From positions 1-60,630 of the forward strand of contig MU616666.1 of assembly GCA_025201705.1 (NCBI GenBank): 60,630 bases of DNA, given 5' to 3'. This stretch comes from Dissophora ornata. Taxonomy: Eukaryota > Mortierellomycota > Mortierellomycetes > Mortierellales > Mortierellaceae. The notes under the pieces were generated by a model. The model did not search any database. It was not told the origin of the DNA and was given only the letters and a program-made list of their open reading frames with translations. The translations under genes and the position numbers were made by a program. The stretch's first letter is position 1. Each line of letters opens with the position of its first letter. Of the stretch, positions 33,674 through 44,037 are shown in pieces.

Positions 33674-34678
33674 ATGGGTTGTGATGGAGGCTCCATTCCG
33701 AAAAGGGACGAGCTCGTCAAGCAGAAGCAGAAGCAGGGCAAGGTCGATCAAAATATCCTCAACAGAGTCCAATGGTTCTCCTGTGCACTCTCAAAGAAAC
33801 CACTCATTGCTCCCATCGTCGCATGTGGACTCGGCAAGCTCTACAACAGAGACGCCATCCTGGAATTTCTTCTCGACCGATCCGCCTATGGCGATGGCGA
33901 TTTAATTTGTAAGCACATCAAGTCACTCAAGGATGTAGTCACTCTGCAACTCGAACCCAACCCTTCGTTCTCTGAAAGCCACTCGCCAAGTCTGACGAAC
34001 CACGACCAAGAACCGGTTTCACGCTATATCTGCCCGATCACGATGAAGGAGATGAATGGGAAGCACCGCTTTGTTTACCTGGATACTTGCGGCTGTGTGA
34101 TGTCTGAGCAAGCCTTGAAGGAGATTCCGTCCAAGACCTGTATCAAGGTACCAATCTTTTGCTTCTTTCTTGTGATACGATTCTATATCATTGGCGCTAA
34201 CACCCTCCTATCATCCCTTTCTTCCGAATAGTGCGCAAACCCTTTCGAGGCGGTTAATGTGATTGTTTTGAACCCCAAACCTGAGGAGCTGGAAGCAATG
34301 GAACTAGCGCGTACGGAGAAGCAGGCTAGGATACTAGCAGAAAAGAAGGAGAAAAAGAAGGCCAAGGCTGGCAAGAAGGAACTGGAGAAGATGAACGGCG
34401 TAGATTCTAGTCTACTCGATTCTTCGTCCTCCAGCAAACGAAAGCTGGATGAAGCGACGGACCTGCCAAAGCACAGCAAAAAGCAGCATATCTCCGAGAA
34501 GACCAAGCCTGCTCTGCCTACTTTGCCCATCCACTCAACAACACATTCGCTTACAGCCGCTGTTGCGGCCAAGGTTGCAGAGCAGATGGCTATCAATGCC
34601 AGTCGACAAAAGTCGTCGACGCTCCAGTCTCTTTATAGCAGCGGTCGAACCTCCAAGGAGAACTTCATGAACCGCTGA
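33674..34678 (+). CDS. rtf2: Replication termination factor 2 (Rtf2 domain protein)
   Basis: Rtf2 is a RING-like/U-box-like protein; in fission yeast it stabilises forks stalled at a termination site and also affects splicing. Two exons, 33674-34147 and 34232-34678, give 306 residues. The N-terminus 'MGCDGGSIPKRDELVKQKQ' and 'WFSCALSKKPLIAPIVACGL', then 'GKLYNRDAILEFLL', are diagnostic. The second zinc-binding-like part is 'YICPITMKEMNGKHRFVYL', then 'TCGCVMSEQALKEI', ending in 'CANPFEAVNVIVLNP' after the intron. The C-terminal 130 residues are Lys/Glu- and Ser-rich and likely nuclear-targeted. Length is typical. It starts about 400 bp from the PTM1-like start in divergent orientation. Confidence 0.93.
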
Positions 34679-34727
34679 AAATGTTTTCTCCTCTTCTTGT
34701 CTGTATACTATTTATCGCCTTGTACTC

Positions 34728-34733
34728 AATAAA
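34728..34733 (+). terminator. Polyadenylation signal AATAAA
   Basis: AATAAA lies 49 nt after the RTF2 stop and just outside the left edge of the palindromic composite element. Confidence 0.55.
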
Positions 34734-34769
34734 CTGCCGTAAGACCAACTTTGAACGCAGCCATCGTGA

Positions 34770-35990
34770 GTGCTAGTAACCACTCTGGATCGTAAAGTCT
34801 TCCAGCTAAAAGATAGACACCGACAAAGAGTAGCGACGAAAGCAGTAGTCCTAGAGGACTGGAGTAACTACCAGTTGCTCGCTGCACCACTATTTGCTAT
34901 GAGTTTGTGATACAAGTACCTCATAAGCCAGTTTGGCTCCTTGACCTCAGTTTCTCAATAGAGGAAAGTTTTCACTCTCGACACTCCCATCGCTCGCCGT
35001 TTTCAGAAAGGCGGTTCCAGGTAATACGGCCTATCATCTAGTAAATCACATACAAAAGCATGGGTAGACCTTGCCAGATTGTGAGCGATGTACCAGAGAA
35101 AACTTTGCTCCCTAAATAGAAATGTGTTCAAAATGCCACACCCAGCATGGCGCCATAGACCAACTCGGCCATTTTGTGACGCATATTTGGTTAGAATGCT
35201 TCCATCCTCTCTGTCTAGATTTATCGCCATTCTGAATTCTGCCGTCGTTTCTAGATATATCGACAAAGCATGCACAGAGTGCAACGCAAGCAAGCAAGTC
35301 GTAATCATTGACACTCTAAAAAAATAGATGAAAGAACAATCTCCTATGGGAGTGCCAAAAACCTTGAATAGTAGGCGACTTCAAAGAAGAGCGACAAGCA
35401 AACACAGCCGCAGAGAGTCGGAGTAACCATCCCAGATCGCACAACCTTCCTGCTGCAAGATGGATCCCCACAAAGAGTAATAGCGAAAGCAAACAGCCCT
35501 CGAGGACTGGAGTTATTATCAGCTGCTGATACTCGCTGTAAGAGTGTTTACTACGTTTTTATCTCTTATTCTCTCGATTTCTCAACAGAGCTCTTGGCAC
35601 TCCCATTGATCGCCGCTTCCAGAAAGGCTGTTCCAGGGAGTTTAGCCTACCATTCAATGAATTACAGCATGCCAGCATACAAAAGAATGGGTAAGCTTTG
35701 TCCGCTTCCTATCCATTCGCATCGTTCTTCCGTGCATTTTGGAAAAATAACAATCCCTTAATAAAAAAATGCGTTCAAAAAACCACAATAGTGCGGCGCC
35801 ATATACCGCTCGGCCATTTTTGTTACATAGTCGGCTTTGAACGCATTTTTTTTCAATTTGGACACCAAACAAATATATTCTCTGGAGCCATCATCACCAT
35901 ACTCAGTGGCAAAACGCGCTGTCAACGCCTACGTTAAACCTGAGATGTACAGTCAACTCTCGTTTATTAATGATAACACAAGTTATCAGG
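34770..35990 (+). repeat. Left 1.2-kb inverted arm, two diverged units
   Basis: Two related units lie head to tail (about 34770-35340 and 35345-35905). Each contains, in order, a 'GACTGGAGT' block, a splice-like CTCAATAG or CTCAACAG, a coding-like stretch ('LPLIAASRKAVPGSLAYHS' in unit 2), and an AAATGYGTTCAAA block next to a GGCGCCATA block. The units are clearly older duplicates than the arms themselves. Confidence 0.7.
35763..35856. repeat. Short hairpin element, copy 2
   Basis: AAAAATGCGTTCAAA and its complement TTTGAACGCATTTTTTT bracket a loop containing GGCGCCATATACCGCTCGG. It is embedded in the left arm. Confidence 0.7.
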
Positions 35991-36250
35991 CACTCTTCCT
36001 CCATATGCTTAGTCTGGAGAGCATCCCGATCGGCTGTAAGCTTCTTCATTAGATAGCGTACGCCTTTATCCTCCAGAATGCTAATATACTTCTCCATGCA
36101 TACTGTGGATGGATGTGCCTCAAAAGCCCGCAATTACACTGAGAGACTTGGTATCTTCAACAATACCCTCATCGTCTGACTGGCTGAAGTGTTCACACAC
36201 TCGCTCGGACATTGTGTCTAGCACACAAGACATGGCAACTCTAGAACAAC
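35975..36250 (-). pseudogene. Possible C-terminal remnant of a pogo-like transposase
   Basis: Minus-strand fragments read 'SQSDDEGIVEDTKSLSVIAG' and, one frame on, 'STVCMEKYISILEDKGVRYL'. They end beside the left terminus. An acidic linker followed by a short coiled segment is what the C-terminus of pogo/Tigger transposases looks like, and the position at an element end fits. The frame is broken. This is a weak assignment. Confidence 0.3.
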
Positions 36251-36864
36251 ATACAAAGTTGTGAATAAAACCAATTCAAGTTTTAACAAATTAAACAGCA
36301 ATGACGAATGCAAATCATGGTGTATTACTGTGCATCCTTGACTAAGATGGTCTCTTTTGCCTGATACTCTTCTAAGGATTTTACGGCATGGTCGAAAAGT
36401 TTGGCATGTATTGGCACCATTGTGGATGGTGGCACCGGGAATTGGACGTTCTTTTCTCCATTAACCTAATGTATTTTTGCAAAAAAAAAAAAACCCCCCC
36501 TGTCAACTTCTAGCACTGTATGATGCGAACCAGTGCGCTTTATTCTTACCAGTTTTGTCGACGAGATGGTGAGGTTTTTCAGTGACATATATTTTTTTTC
36601 GCTTCTTAGAAGAGCGAGAAGATGTCGTCGATGCTGAGGCGGAGGATTTGACTGATTCTATTACCAGGAAATGAGATAAAGGAAACTTGCAAAAGTAAGA
36701 AAGTCGCAACAAAGAATTCACAGGACTGAACCTATTTTCTCCGTAACGTCAATGCGCGACAATCGGAAGTCAAACTATAAAATAGGAGCAAAGACAGTGC
36801 CTATGCCTCGGAGCTGGCGTATTAAGCATGAACTCATACCTAAAGATTCAGCAACTTCCTCAGA

Positions 36865-37020
36865 TTTTCTTGTCCGGCTTTGGAACTTCTATGCTCTCTT
36901 CGCTCCCGCTTAAATTGTCTCCTTCTCCATCATGTTCGTCATCATCAGGCACTAGCTTGTCCTGCAGGTAGGCGTGGTCCAGATCTGATAGAAGTTTATT
37001 GTAGTCGATTTCAGCTTTGC
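36865..37020 (-). pseudogene. Acidic coding fragment
   Basis: A minus-strand stretch of about 50 codons reads 'AEIDYNKLLSDLDHAYLQDK', then a Glu/Asp-rich tail ending 'VPKPDKKI' and a stop. It has no start and no clear upstream exon. It may be the end of a transposon protein, but I cannot name the family. Confidence 0.3.
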
Positions 37021-37204
37021 TTCAGTCCTATTGCTCTAGTAATGATTGCGGGTTTTTTGACGGATACAACGGTGTCGACATTCGATTTCACGTTCGTCCA
37101 GAAGTCGTATCCTCCGTAGAGCATTAATTTGCGTTGATTCAACAAGGCCCGAGTATACCCCGTTTACGAAATTTGGCAATGACATGTTCTTGATGGTGGA
37201 TTCG

Positions 37205-37446
37205 TCACCAATTGTGACGTAATTTTCGCAAAGGCGGCGGTCGCGTGTAGGTGGTGATCCAGCAAGACCCAACTGTAGCCAGGTTGTGCGCTCCGACAGA
37301 GTCGCGATCCAACCATCTCTGACAATTCAAGCAGACGCATGACCGCATGGTTGGCTTGGCCAGTCGGTTCGTGACTCCAAGCTCCACGCATGTGGCCACA
37401 TTGTAGAGGTAAAATATTCGTCTCCGAATACGACCACGCGGATTTT
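37205..37446 (-). pseudogene. Fanzor (eukaryotic TnpB) C-terminal remnant
   Basis: Minus-strand reading gives 'RVVVFGDEYFTST' and, after a one-base frame change at about 37400, 'CVELGVTNRLAKPTMRSCVC', then 'LNCQRWLDRDSVGAHNLATV', then 'TYTRPPPLRKLRHNW' and a stop. This is the layout of the Fanzor/TnpB C-terminus: a 'DEY.TS' segment before the first zinc-ribbon cysteine, a C-x2-C pair, the last RuvC aspartate in 'DRD..GA.N', and a terminal 'RP' motif. In TnpB-family proteins these residues complete an RNA-guided RuvC nuclease. The frameshift and the absence of the upstream RuvC and guide-binding parts make it a relic. The assignment is by motif recall only. Confidence 0.5.
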
Positions 37447-38644
37447 CTATGAATCCTCTAGTTCACTGGAGAACTCGCCCTCGGAAAGGGACTGCTTACA
37501 GCTGTGGGTTCTAACATTTGGAGTCATCTCAGACAAGGTGTCGCTTCAGATATAAGTAATCTAATATCTCTATGATTTGAACTACAAATGGCACTTGGTT
37601 GCTAAAATATTAATCCAAATGTGATATACTCGGATTTAGAGGAGAGAAAGCACTTGATACATATGAGGCAAATGCAGTAGGCTAAAGTCAGTGACGCAGG
37701 AAGAAGATACAAGGTGTCGAGCTCTCAAATATTGACGTCAAATGCGTGAGAAAGAGCTCACGATTCAGAACAGAAAGAACGTGCGCAGATGTCTTTGGTG
37801 ACAATTTAGGGGTGAATGCCTTATCATAAATCTCTTTCTGAAAAGAATCCGTCTTTATCCTGTCCAACACATCTAGGGTTCGTGAGGGTCTTGTACCAGG
37901 TGAAGCCAATGAGTGAAATTGAAATTGCAATTGCAGGGAAGACTACACCGATACTTGTACATCTCCCCCGGACAGAAGGAGCATTGGAGGAATTCCTTGA
38001 GGGCAGCTCTTTGGCATTCATCTGGAACTTCATGGTGAGTGTGATCACAATCATTTAATTAATCATGCTCATTGGTCTAACTATTTTATCAAAGACTCGA
38101 GAAAAGACGGAGCTTGCAAATGCAATCACTGGGCATCACAAAAGTGCTCCGCGTGTGAGAACATTCCAACACAATGTCACATTATCCTCATCAGAAAGAA
38201 AACGGACATGGACGATGAGCATTAATAGCTGAAGTAAGAATAAAAGCCTGGTAGTGACGACCTGGATATCATCCTTGCCAATGAATGTGCCAAAGAAGCT
38301 AGCCAACAAGTCAACAAGCCCTTTTATCAAATTAGGAGTCTCCGTCTAGTACTAACCAAGGGCTTTTTTCATAATAAACGTCACTGCGCTTTGCGCTGCC
38401 TCAACATTGTCATGTCGTCACCTTCTTGGAGCTGTAGACGCCATCGATCTTTCTTCGATAGGATTACTGAGAGTGTCGGACGTGAACATCCAAAGCGAAT
38501 GGCGGGGTCTTCTTGGGTAAAATGAGGGTTGCGCTCCGCAAGGTCGATCATCTCCAGCTTCTACCAGGAGGAGGTTTTGTTTTTGCTGCCCGGAAAGCCT
38601 TTTTGTTTGGCATTTCGCAAAATGCTTTCAGTAACAACCGCTAT

Positions 38645-39880
38645 ATGCTGACAATTTGTGTCATCATTACTACAACCGGAGTTGATTGTACATCTCAAGT
38701 TCAACACAGGCGATGACAGCGCGTTTTGCCACTGAGTATGGTGATGATGGCTCCAGAGAATATATTTGTTTGGTGTCCAAATTGAAAAAAAATGCGTTCA
38801 AAGCCGACTATGTAACAAAAATGGCCGAGCGGTATATGGCGCCGCACTACCGTGGTTTTTTGAACGCATTTTTTATTAAGGGATTGTTATTTTTCCGAAA
38901 TGCACGGAAGAACGATGCGAATGGATAGGAAGCGGACAAAGCTTACCCATTCTTTTGTATGCTGGCATGCTGTAATTCATTGAATGGTAAGCTAAACTCC
39001 CTGGGACGGCCCTCCTGAAAGCGGCGATCAATGGGAGTGCCAAGAGCTCTATTAAGGAACTGAGAGAACAAGAGATAGTAAACACTCGTACAGCGAGTAT
39101 CAGCAGCTGATAATAACTCCAGTCCTCGAGGGCTGTGTGCTTTCGCTGTTACTCTTTGTGGGGATCCATCTTGCAACAGGAAGATTGTTCGATCTGGGAT
39201 GGTTACTCCGACTCTCTGCGGCTGTGTTTGCTTGTCGCTCTTCTTTGAAGTCGCCTACTATTCAAGGTTTTTGGCACTCCCATGAGAGATTGTTCTTTCA
39301 TCTATTTTTTTAGAGTGTCAATGATTGCGACTTGCTTGCTTGCGTTGCACTCTGTGCATGCTTTGTCGATATACCTAGAAACGACGGCAAAATTCAGAAT
39401 GGTGATAAATCTAGACAGAGAGGATGAAAGCATTCTAACCAAATACGCATCCAACATGTGTCACAAAATGGCCGAGTTGGTCTTTGGCGCCATGCTGGGT
39501 GTGGCATTTTGAACACATTTCTATTTAGGGAGCAAAGTTTTCTCTGGTACATCGCTTACAATCTGGCAAGGTCTACCCATGCTTTTGTATGTGATTTACT
39601 AGATGATAGGCCGTAATCCCTGGAACCGCCTTTCTGAAAACAGCGAGTGATGGGAGTGTCGAGAGTGAAAACTTTTCTCCATTGAAACTGAGGTCAAGGG
39701 GCCAAACTGGGTACTTGTATAACAAATTCATAGCAAACAGTGGTACAGCGAATAACTTATAGCTACTCCAGTCCTTGAGGACTGCTGCTTTCATCGCTAA
39801 TCTCTGTGGGCACCGATATACAACTGAAAGGTTGCGCGATCCGGGATGGTTACTCCCACTCTCTGCAGTTGTGTTCGTCG
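38645..39880 (-). repeat. Right 1.2-kb inverted arm
   Basis: This is the reverse complement of the left arm, with the unit order mirrored. On its outer side the match extends with an extra partial unit to about 39935. The arm-to-arm similarity reaches inward past the pogo-like terminus at 38688. Confidence 0.7.
38786..38874. repeat. Short hairpin element, copy 3 (mirror of copy 2)
   Basis: This is the same hairpin in opposite orientation inside the right arm. It differs from copy 2 at only a few loop positions. Confidence 0.7.
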
Positions 39881-40344
39881 CTTGTCGCCCGTCTTTGAAA
39901 ATGCCTACTATTCAAGATTTTTGAGATTTTTGGCACTGGCAATATGTCCAGGTACGCGTGGTTGTGCACGTTGCGTGTGCAATTCTCCCACGCTACTAGA
40001 GTAAACGCAACCAAGATCCGCTGAATCTGCTGTGTGTCACCAAGGACGCGACATAGCGAAGCGCCGTATGGGCTTGTCGAAACCCCCAGACACTGCATGT
40101 GGGAATCATCCAGGAACGACATCATGATGTCGGCAGAAAGGAGCAGTCCAGAGTGCTATTTAAATTTAAATATATTGCGCGTGTATCCTCCCTCCAACTG
40201 GGTCTCTCCATCGGTCAATATCGCATATCGCAATGCGTAGCAGGAAGGTTTCTGTCTGGTATCGTCGCCCAAAATCCAACATACACCAAAATCAATGAGC
40301 GAGGTTTTAGGAGCAGTCAACGGTCGTGATGAGGTTGAGCGCAA
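39850..40344 (-). pseudogene. Unrecognised coding fragment with one in-frame TAG
   Basis: One minus-strand frame stays open for about 165 codons except for a TAG at 40156-40158. It reads 'SLIDFGVCWILGDDTRQKPS', 'YAILTDGETQLEGGYTRN', then after the stop 'MMSFLDDSHMQCLGVSTSPY' and 'LVAFTLVAWENCTRNVHNHA'. The composition is protein-like. I do not recognise the family. It abuts the outer edge of the right arm and may be a disrupted host gene or transposon piece. Confidence 0.35.
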
Positions 40345-41822
40345 TACCTATTTCAAGGAACGGAGAAAAGTGCCTGCGACCAGAAATGGGGCTATTGAGG
40401 TGGGAGCTCTGTCATAGAGCACAGAGCAACCGTGGCAAAGTCGAGTAATGTACATCGTAATGCCGCCGCCCACGCCTTTAGGTACTGAGCAATAGGTATG
40501 GTAATAAACTGATCATGTGCGCGCAAGTAATGTTCCGTTGGAAGCCAGAGAAAGGGTAACAGATTCTAGAATAAAAAAAAAAAAGCCAGAGAAAGGGTAA
40601 CAGCCCATCGTCGAAGGCTATGTCACGACTCGCTTCTCTGCAAATAGAACAAGCTTTCGCATTGTTTATGAAACTGAAATTCACTAGTTGCCCTTAACTG
40701 ACAACCGAGAGAAACCCTTTCGTCCATGTGAAGGACACAGGGATATGTATTACGCTCTGGAGCTGATCGGGCCTGGAAGGGTGGGGCCACTGACTTTTTG
40801 ATGTCTCTCTGACGAAACGGATCGGCCGTTTGAATTTTTGTGGGGATGGTTTCCCAAAGCAGCAAGAGTCCGCGGGTCCACGCCCTGCAATTTCGGAAAG
40901 TACAGCGCAATGTACATGTACTGAACTTGCTGCTTTCTGGACATAAAATTGCTCCCAAGCTTCGGTCAACAATTTTTCCAACCCCGTGTCACAAAGGCAT
41001 CTCGGCCATAGGGCTATCTCCCGAGATGAAGTGCGCCTTGGTTCAAATTAACCATGGGTATCCCTGCTCCTGAGAACTACAAACGCACCAAGATTACCGT
41101 AATATGTGGTGATCTATGGTGTAGACGAAGGTATTGGATTTCAGTACATTAATACTTAAACTCTACTTTCCCGTCGTTGAAACGAACTATAAAAGAATCC
41201 ACAGACATTGTTTCCCACTGCAGGTACAGTGCCAAGAAACTCCAGGCGCCGTTTCTGAAAGCAAAAAATGAGGGAGAGAAGGATGACAGTACGGTGGCTC
41301 TTGTATCTCATCTGACAGGGGTGGGAAATGGGTCACACGCGTAACTCGAATAAGCGCTTCTGCTCAGTCAACTTCTAATCTAAGAGGTTGATGGCGATCA
41401 AGTAGGGCTGGCGGTTGCACCATTACACAAGGCATGTCGCAGCTGCAGATGCTCCTCCGCCCTTCATGATCTTGCTGTCGATGTCGCTACATGTGGCCAT
41501 TTGGCGAAAAGCAGCGAATCAAATGCAGGGGTAGGGCAATTGTTTAAATGCAGCACAGCATTGTTCACGACTGGAACAATAGCCGAAATTGTCAATCGCA
41601 GATGGCTCGAATGGTCGTTGTAAGGGAGAAGAGGGAAGCGGTTCCTTGGGATACCATTACACGAACCTTCTCTCTTTCTCATTCATCCCTGATTCGTCCC
41701 TCATTCGTCCCTCCTTCATCCCTCCTTCTCTTCATCTGATCTCATTCGCACCGGTTGGGGGTCTTTTCCCTTTCTGCCCCTTTTTCATTTTATTTTACCA
41801 TTGTACGCATTCCGTCTTTTCG
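40345..41822. other. Intergenic, no supported gene
   Basis: Minus-strand frames around 40623-40981 are loosely protein-like in three overlapping frames, but none is convincing. From about 41660 the plus strand becomes pyrimidine-rich with repeated CATTCGTCCCT/CATCCCT units. This is probably the promoter and leader of the monooxygenase gene. Confidence 0.5.
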
Positions 41823-44037
41823 ATGAGCACCCCTGTTATGTCACCAACCATCGAAATTTCCGCCTCAGCAAGAGAAAGCGGGAACCCGATAGACGGACCT
41901 ACCCTACCCACCAAAGCCAGCAACTTACCACCAGCAGTATCAGAAGGCCCTCCACTTGTCCTTATCTCTGGTGCAGGCCTAGCAGGCCTGTTCCTAGCCC
42001 TCCTACTCGAAAAGGCCGATATCCCATATCAAATATTTGAGCGCGCCAAAGAAGTTTTACCGCTTGGTAAAAAGACCACTTGTCTCGCTGTTGCGCTTTC
42101 CAAAAGTGAATTAGGGATGTCAGCTCTAACAGTTTCCATAATCGCTCTTCCCGTGTGCTCGTGAAATGATTGAAAAAGGCTCGGTGATGAGTCTCTCCTG
42201 CAGCATCTTTCCTGCGTTTGAACAGCTCGGGTTGTACGAGGATCTCATAAAGATTTCATACCCTGGCTACTGCTGCGCGTTCCTGACTTCTGACCTGAAG
42301 AAGATTGGAGAGTACACGGCAGATGACGACAAAGAAATGTGAGAATATCGACCAGCCAGCCGTGAACATCTTAACAAAATCGCACACACAAACCACCAGC
42401 TAACTATGGTGCCACATTTTTTCAACTCTATGATTTTTTACAGCACTGGCTACGATCGGATCCTCTTCTCCCGCCCAGAATTCTACCAGCTTTTACGCTC
42501 TCGTGTTCCCGCGCACAAGATCCACCTGTCCAAGAAAGTCCTGTCTTTTCAGCAGAACAAGGATGGCGTGATGGTGCGCCTCCAAGATGGCACCAATGTT
42601 CATGGTGACGTCCTTGTGGGAGCCGATGGCGCCCACAGTGCCGTCCGTCAGCATCTTTACAAAGAACTAGCGGCTCAAGGAAAGCTGCCTCAATCCGATA
42701 CACGCGAGATGCTCAAGGGTTACATTTGTATGGTTGGAACCACTGACCCATTGGACCCCGCTAAGTATCTGGGGTTGGATGCTCCCCGCTCTGATTGCAA
42801 TCTATTTATTGGGAATAGTACCTCGCCCTTTGCGGTAAGCACGCTTGACACGACCAATTAGAAGATGTGCGATAATATATCATTGTCCACGGTACTTATC
42901 CGCCATTTTCTTTAAATTACTTTTATATGTTGATTGAAGTGGAGTACTTTCACCGTTCCTGGGAACAAAATTTGCTGGAATGTAGTCCTGCAACTGGACG
43001 TCAGCGCCTCAGAAGATGAGCAGTTCAGGAACTCGGAATGGTCTTCAGATGCTAACAGAAAGATGATTAATTCCGTTTGTCACTTCAAGACCACATATGG
43101 CACCATGGGGGACCTGTTCGACTCCACACCCGAGGAACAAATTAGCAGAGTGTTTCTGGAGGATATTCTCTACGAAACCTGGAATTGCTCACGCACAGTT
43201 ATTATCGGAGATGGTGAGTAAGCCCTTGCCCGTTCCCGGCTCCTTCATTTCCATGCGATTCCAGAGAAGGGAGCCATTTGTGCAGTTATGCTAATACCCA
43301 TCTTATTTTTGCCCCAACCACGTGTTATCACTGCATGCTCAACAGCGGCGCACAAGGTTGGTGAAAACCCACGGAACTGCATGGTTCAAGCAGCGCATAC
43401 ATGCACACATACACACCCATCTTGAACATTTCTTTTGTTGCTGACATCAAGCACCCTGCTGCTTTATGCTACTCTACAGCTTTTGCCTAGTACTGGTCAA
43501 GGAGCAATCAACGCGATGCAAGACGCAGTTATCCTTGCCAACTGCCTTTATGAACTCAAGCCTTTGACCTACGAGGGCATCCAGGCTGCATTGAAGGACT
43601 ATCGCGACCAACGATACCAACATGTCAAGGTTCAGTACGAAGCCAGCCAGCTGGCAGCTAAACTTCAATATGGACATGTAAATAACCTGTTTTCTTTGAG
43701 GCCTTTCGCACCTAATGAAGTTGGTGGTAGTGAAGCGCCTACCGAATGACCAAAGATACAGTCTTGACATGTATATATTATCTTTTTTTATTTACGCTAC
43801 ATGCTATGCATTTCACATTTGTAGACTTGGCTTGAACGGGTTTTGAGACACGTTGTGTTCAATTACATGCCGAAGTCGATGCAGAAGAAGCAGATCATCA
43901 AAGAGTCGCAGTATCGTCCGCAGGCATCCTTTTTACCGCAGACTCCAAATCGTGGAACCGGCTCTGTGATGCCGCAAAAACACTCTAGGCGATATATGGA
44001 GGAACAAGCACAACAGGCTTTAGCAGAAGCAGTATAA
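41823..44037 (+). CDS. FAD-dependent monooxygenase (aromatic hydroxylase-like)
   Basis: The product is a class A flavoprotein monooxygenase that would use NAD(P)H and oxygen to hydroxylate or epoxidise a small molecule; the substrate is unknown. Seven exons join in phase: 41823-42066, 42179-42338, 42444-42834, 42940-43213, 43346-43356, 43480-43677 and 43825-44037. They give 496 residues. The Rossmann dinucleotide motif is 'VLISGAGLAGLFLALLLEKA'. The middle 'GD' motif is 'DVLVGADGAHSAVRQHL'. The second FAD motif 'GDAAHKLLPSTGQGAINAMQ' is assembled from three exons, the central one being only 11 nt (CG GCG CAC AAG). The C-terminus 'NYMPKSMQKKQIIKESQYRP' is shared with the downstream paralogue. 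No biosynthetic core gene is seen nearby. A CT-rich leader precedes the ATG. Confidence 0.9.

Larger units (their letters stand above)
35950..38688. mobile_element. TA-flanked element with pogo/Tc1-like termini
   Basis: The left end reads TA then CAGTCAACTCTCG (TA at 35948-35949). The right end, reverse-complemented, reads TA then CAATCAACTCCGG (TA at 38689-38690). CAGTCAACTC-type ends and TA target sites are typical of the pogo/Tigger branch of Tc1/mariner. The interior is 2739 bp, a usual size for an autonomous element, but I find no intact transposase. Homology between the arms continues on both sides of these termini, so the element and its flanks were duplicated or inverted together. Confidence 0.6.
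34745..39940. mobile_element. Palindromic composite mobile element, about 5.2 kb
   Basis: Two long inverted arms (about 34770-35990 and 38645-39880) enclose a unique centre. The arms match base by base over most of their length with small indels. For example, 'GGCGACTTCAAAGAAGAGCG' at about 35369-35388 has its near-perfect complement near 39240. The centre contains a TA-flanked pair of pogo-like termini and decayed reading frames. No intact gene is present in the whole block, and it sits between RTF2 and the monooxygenase pair. Edges are approximate, and I could not confirm a target-site duplication for the outer boundary. Confidence 0.7.

Noticed and set aside
36880..37119. Plus-strand frame inside the composite element
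   Set aside because: The minus strand carries the more protein-like reading here.
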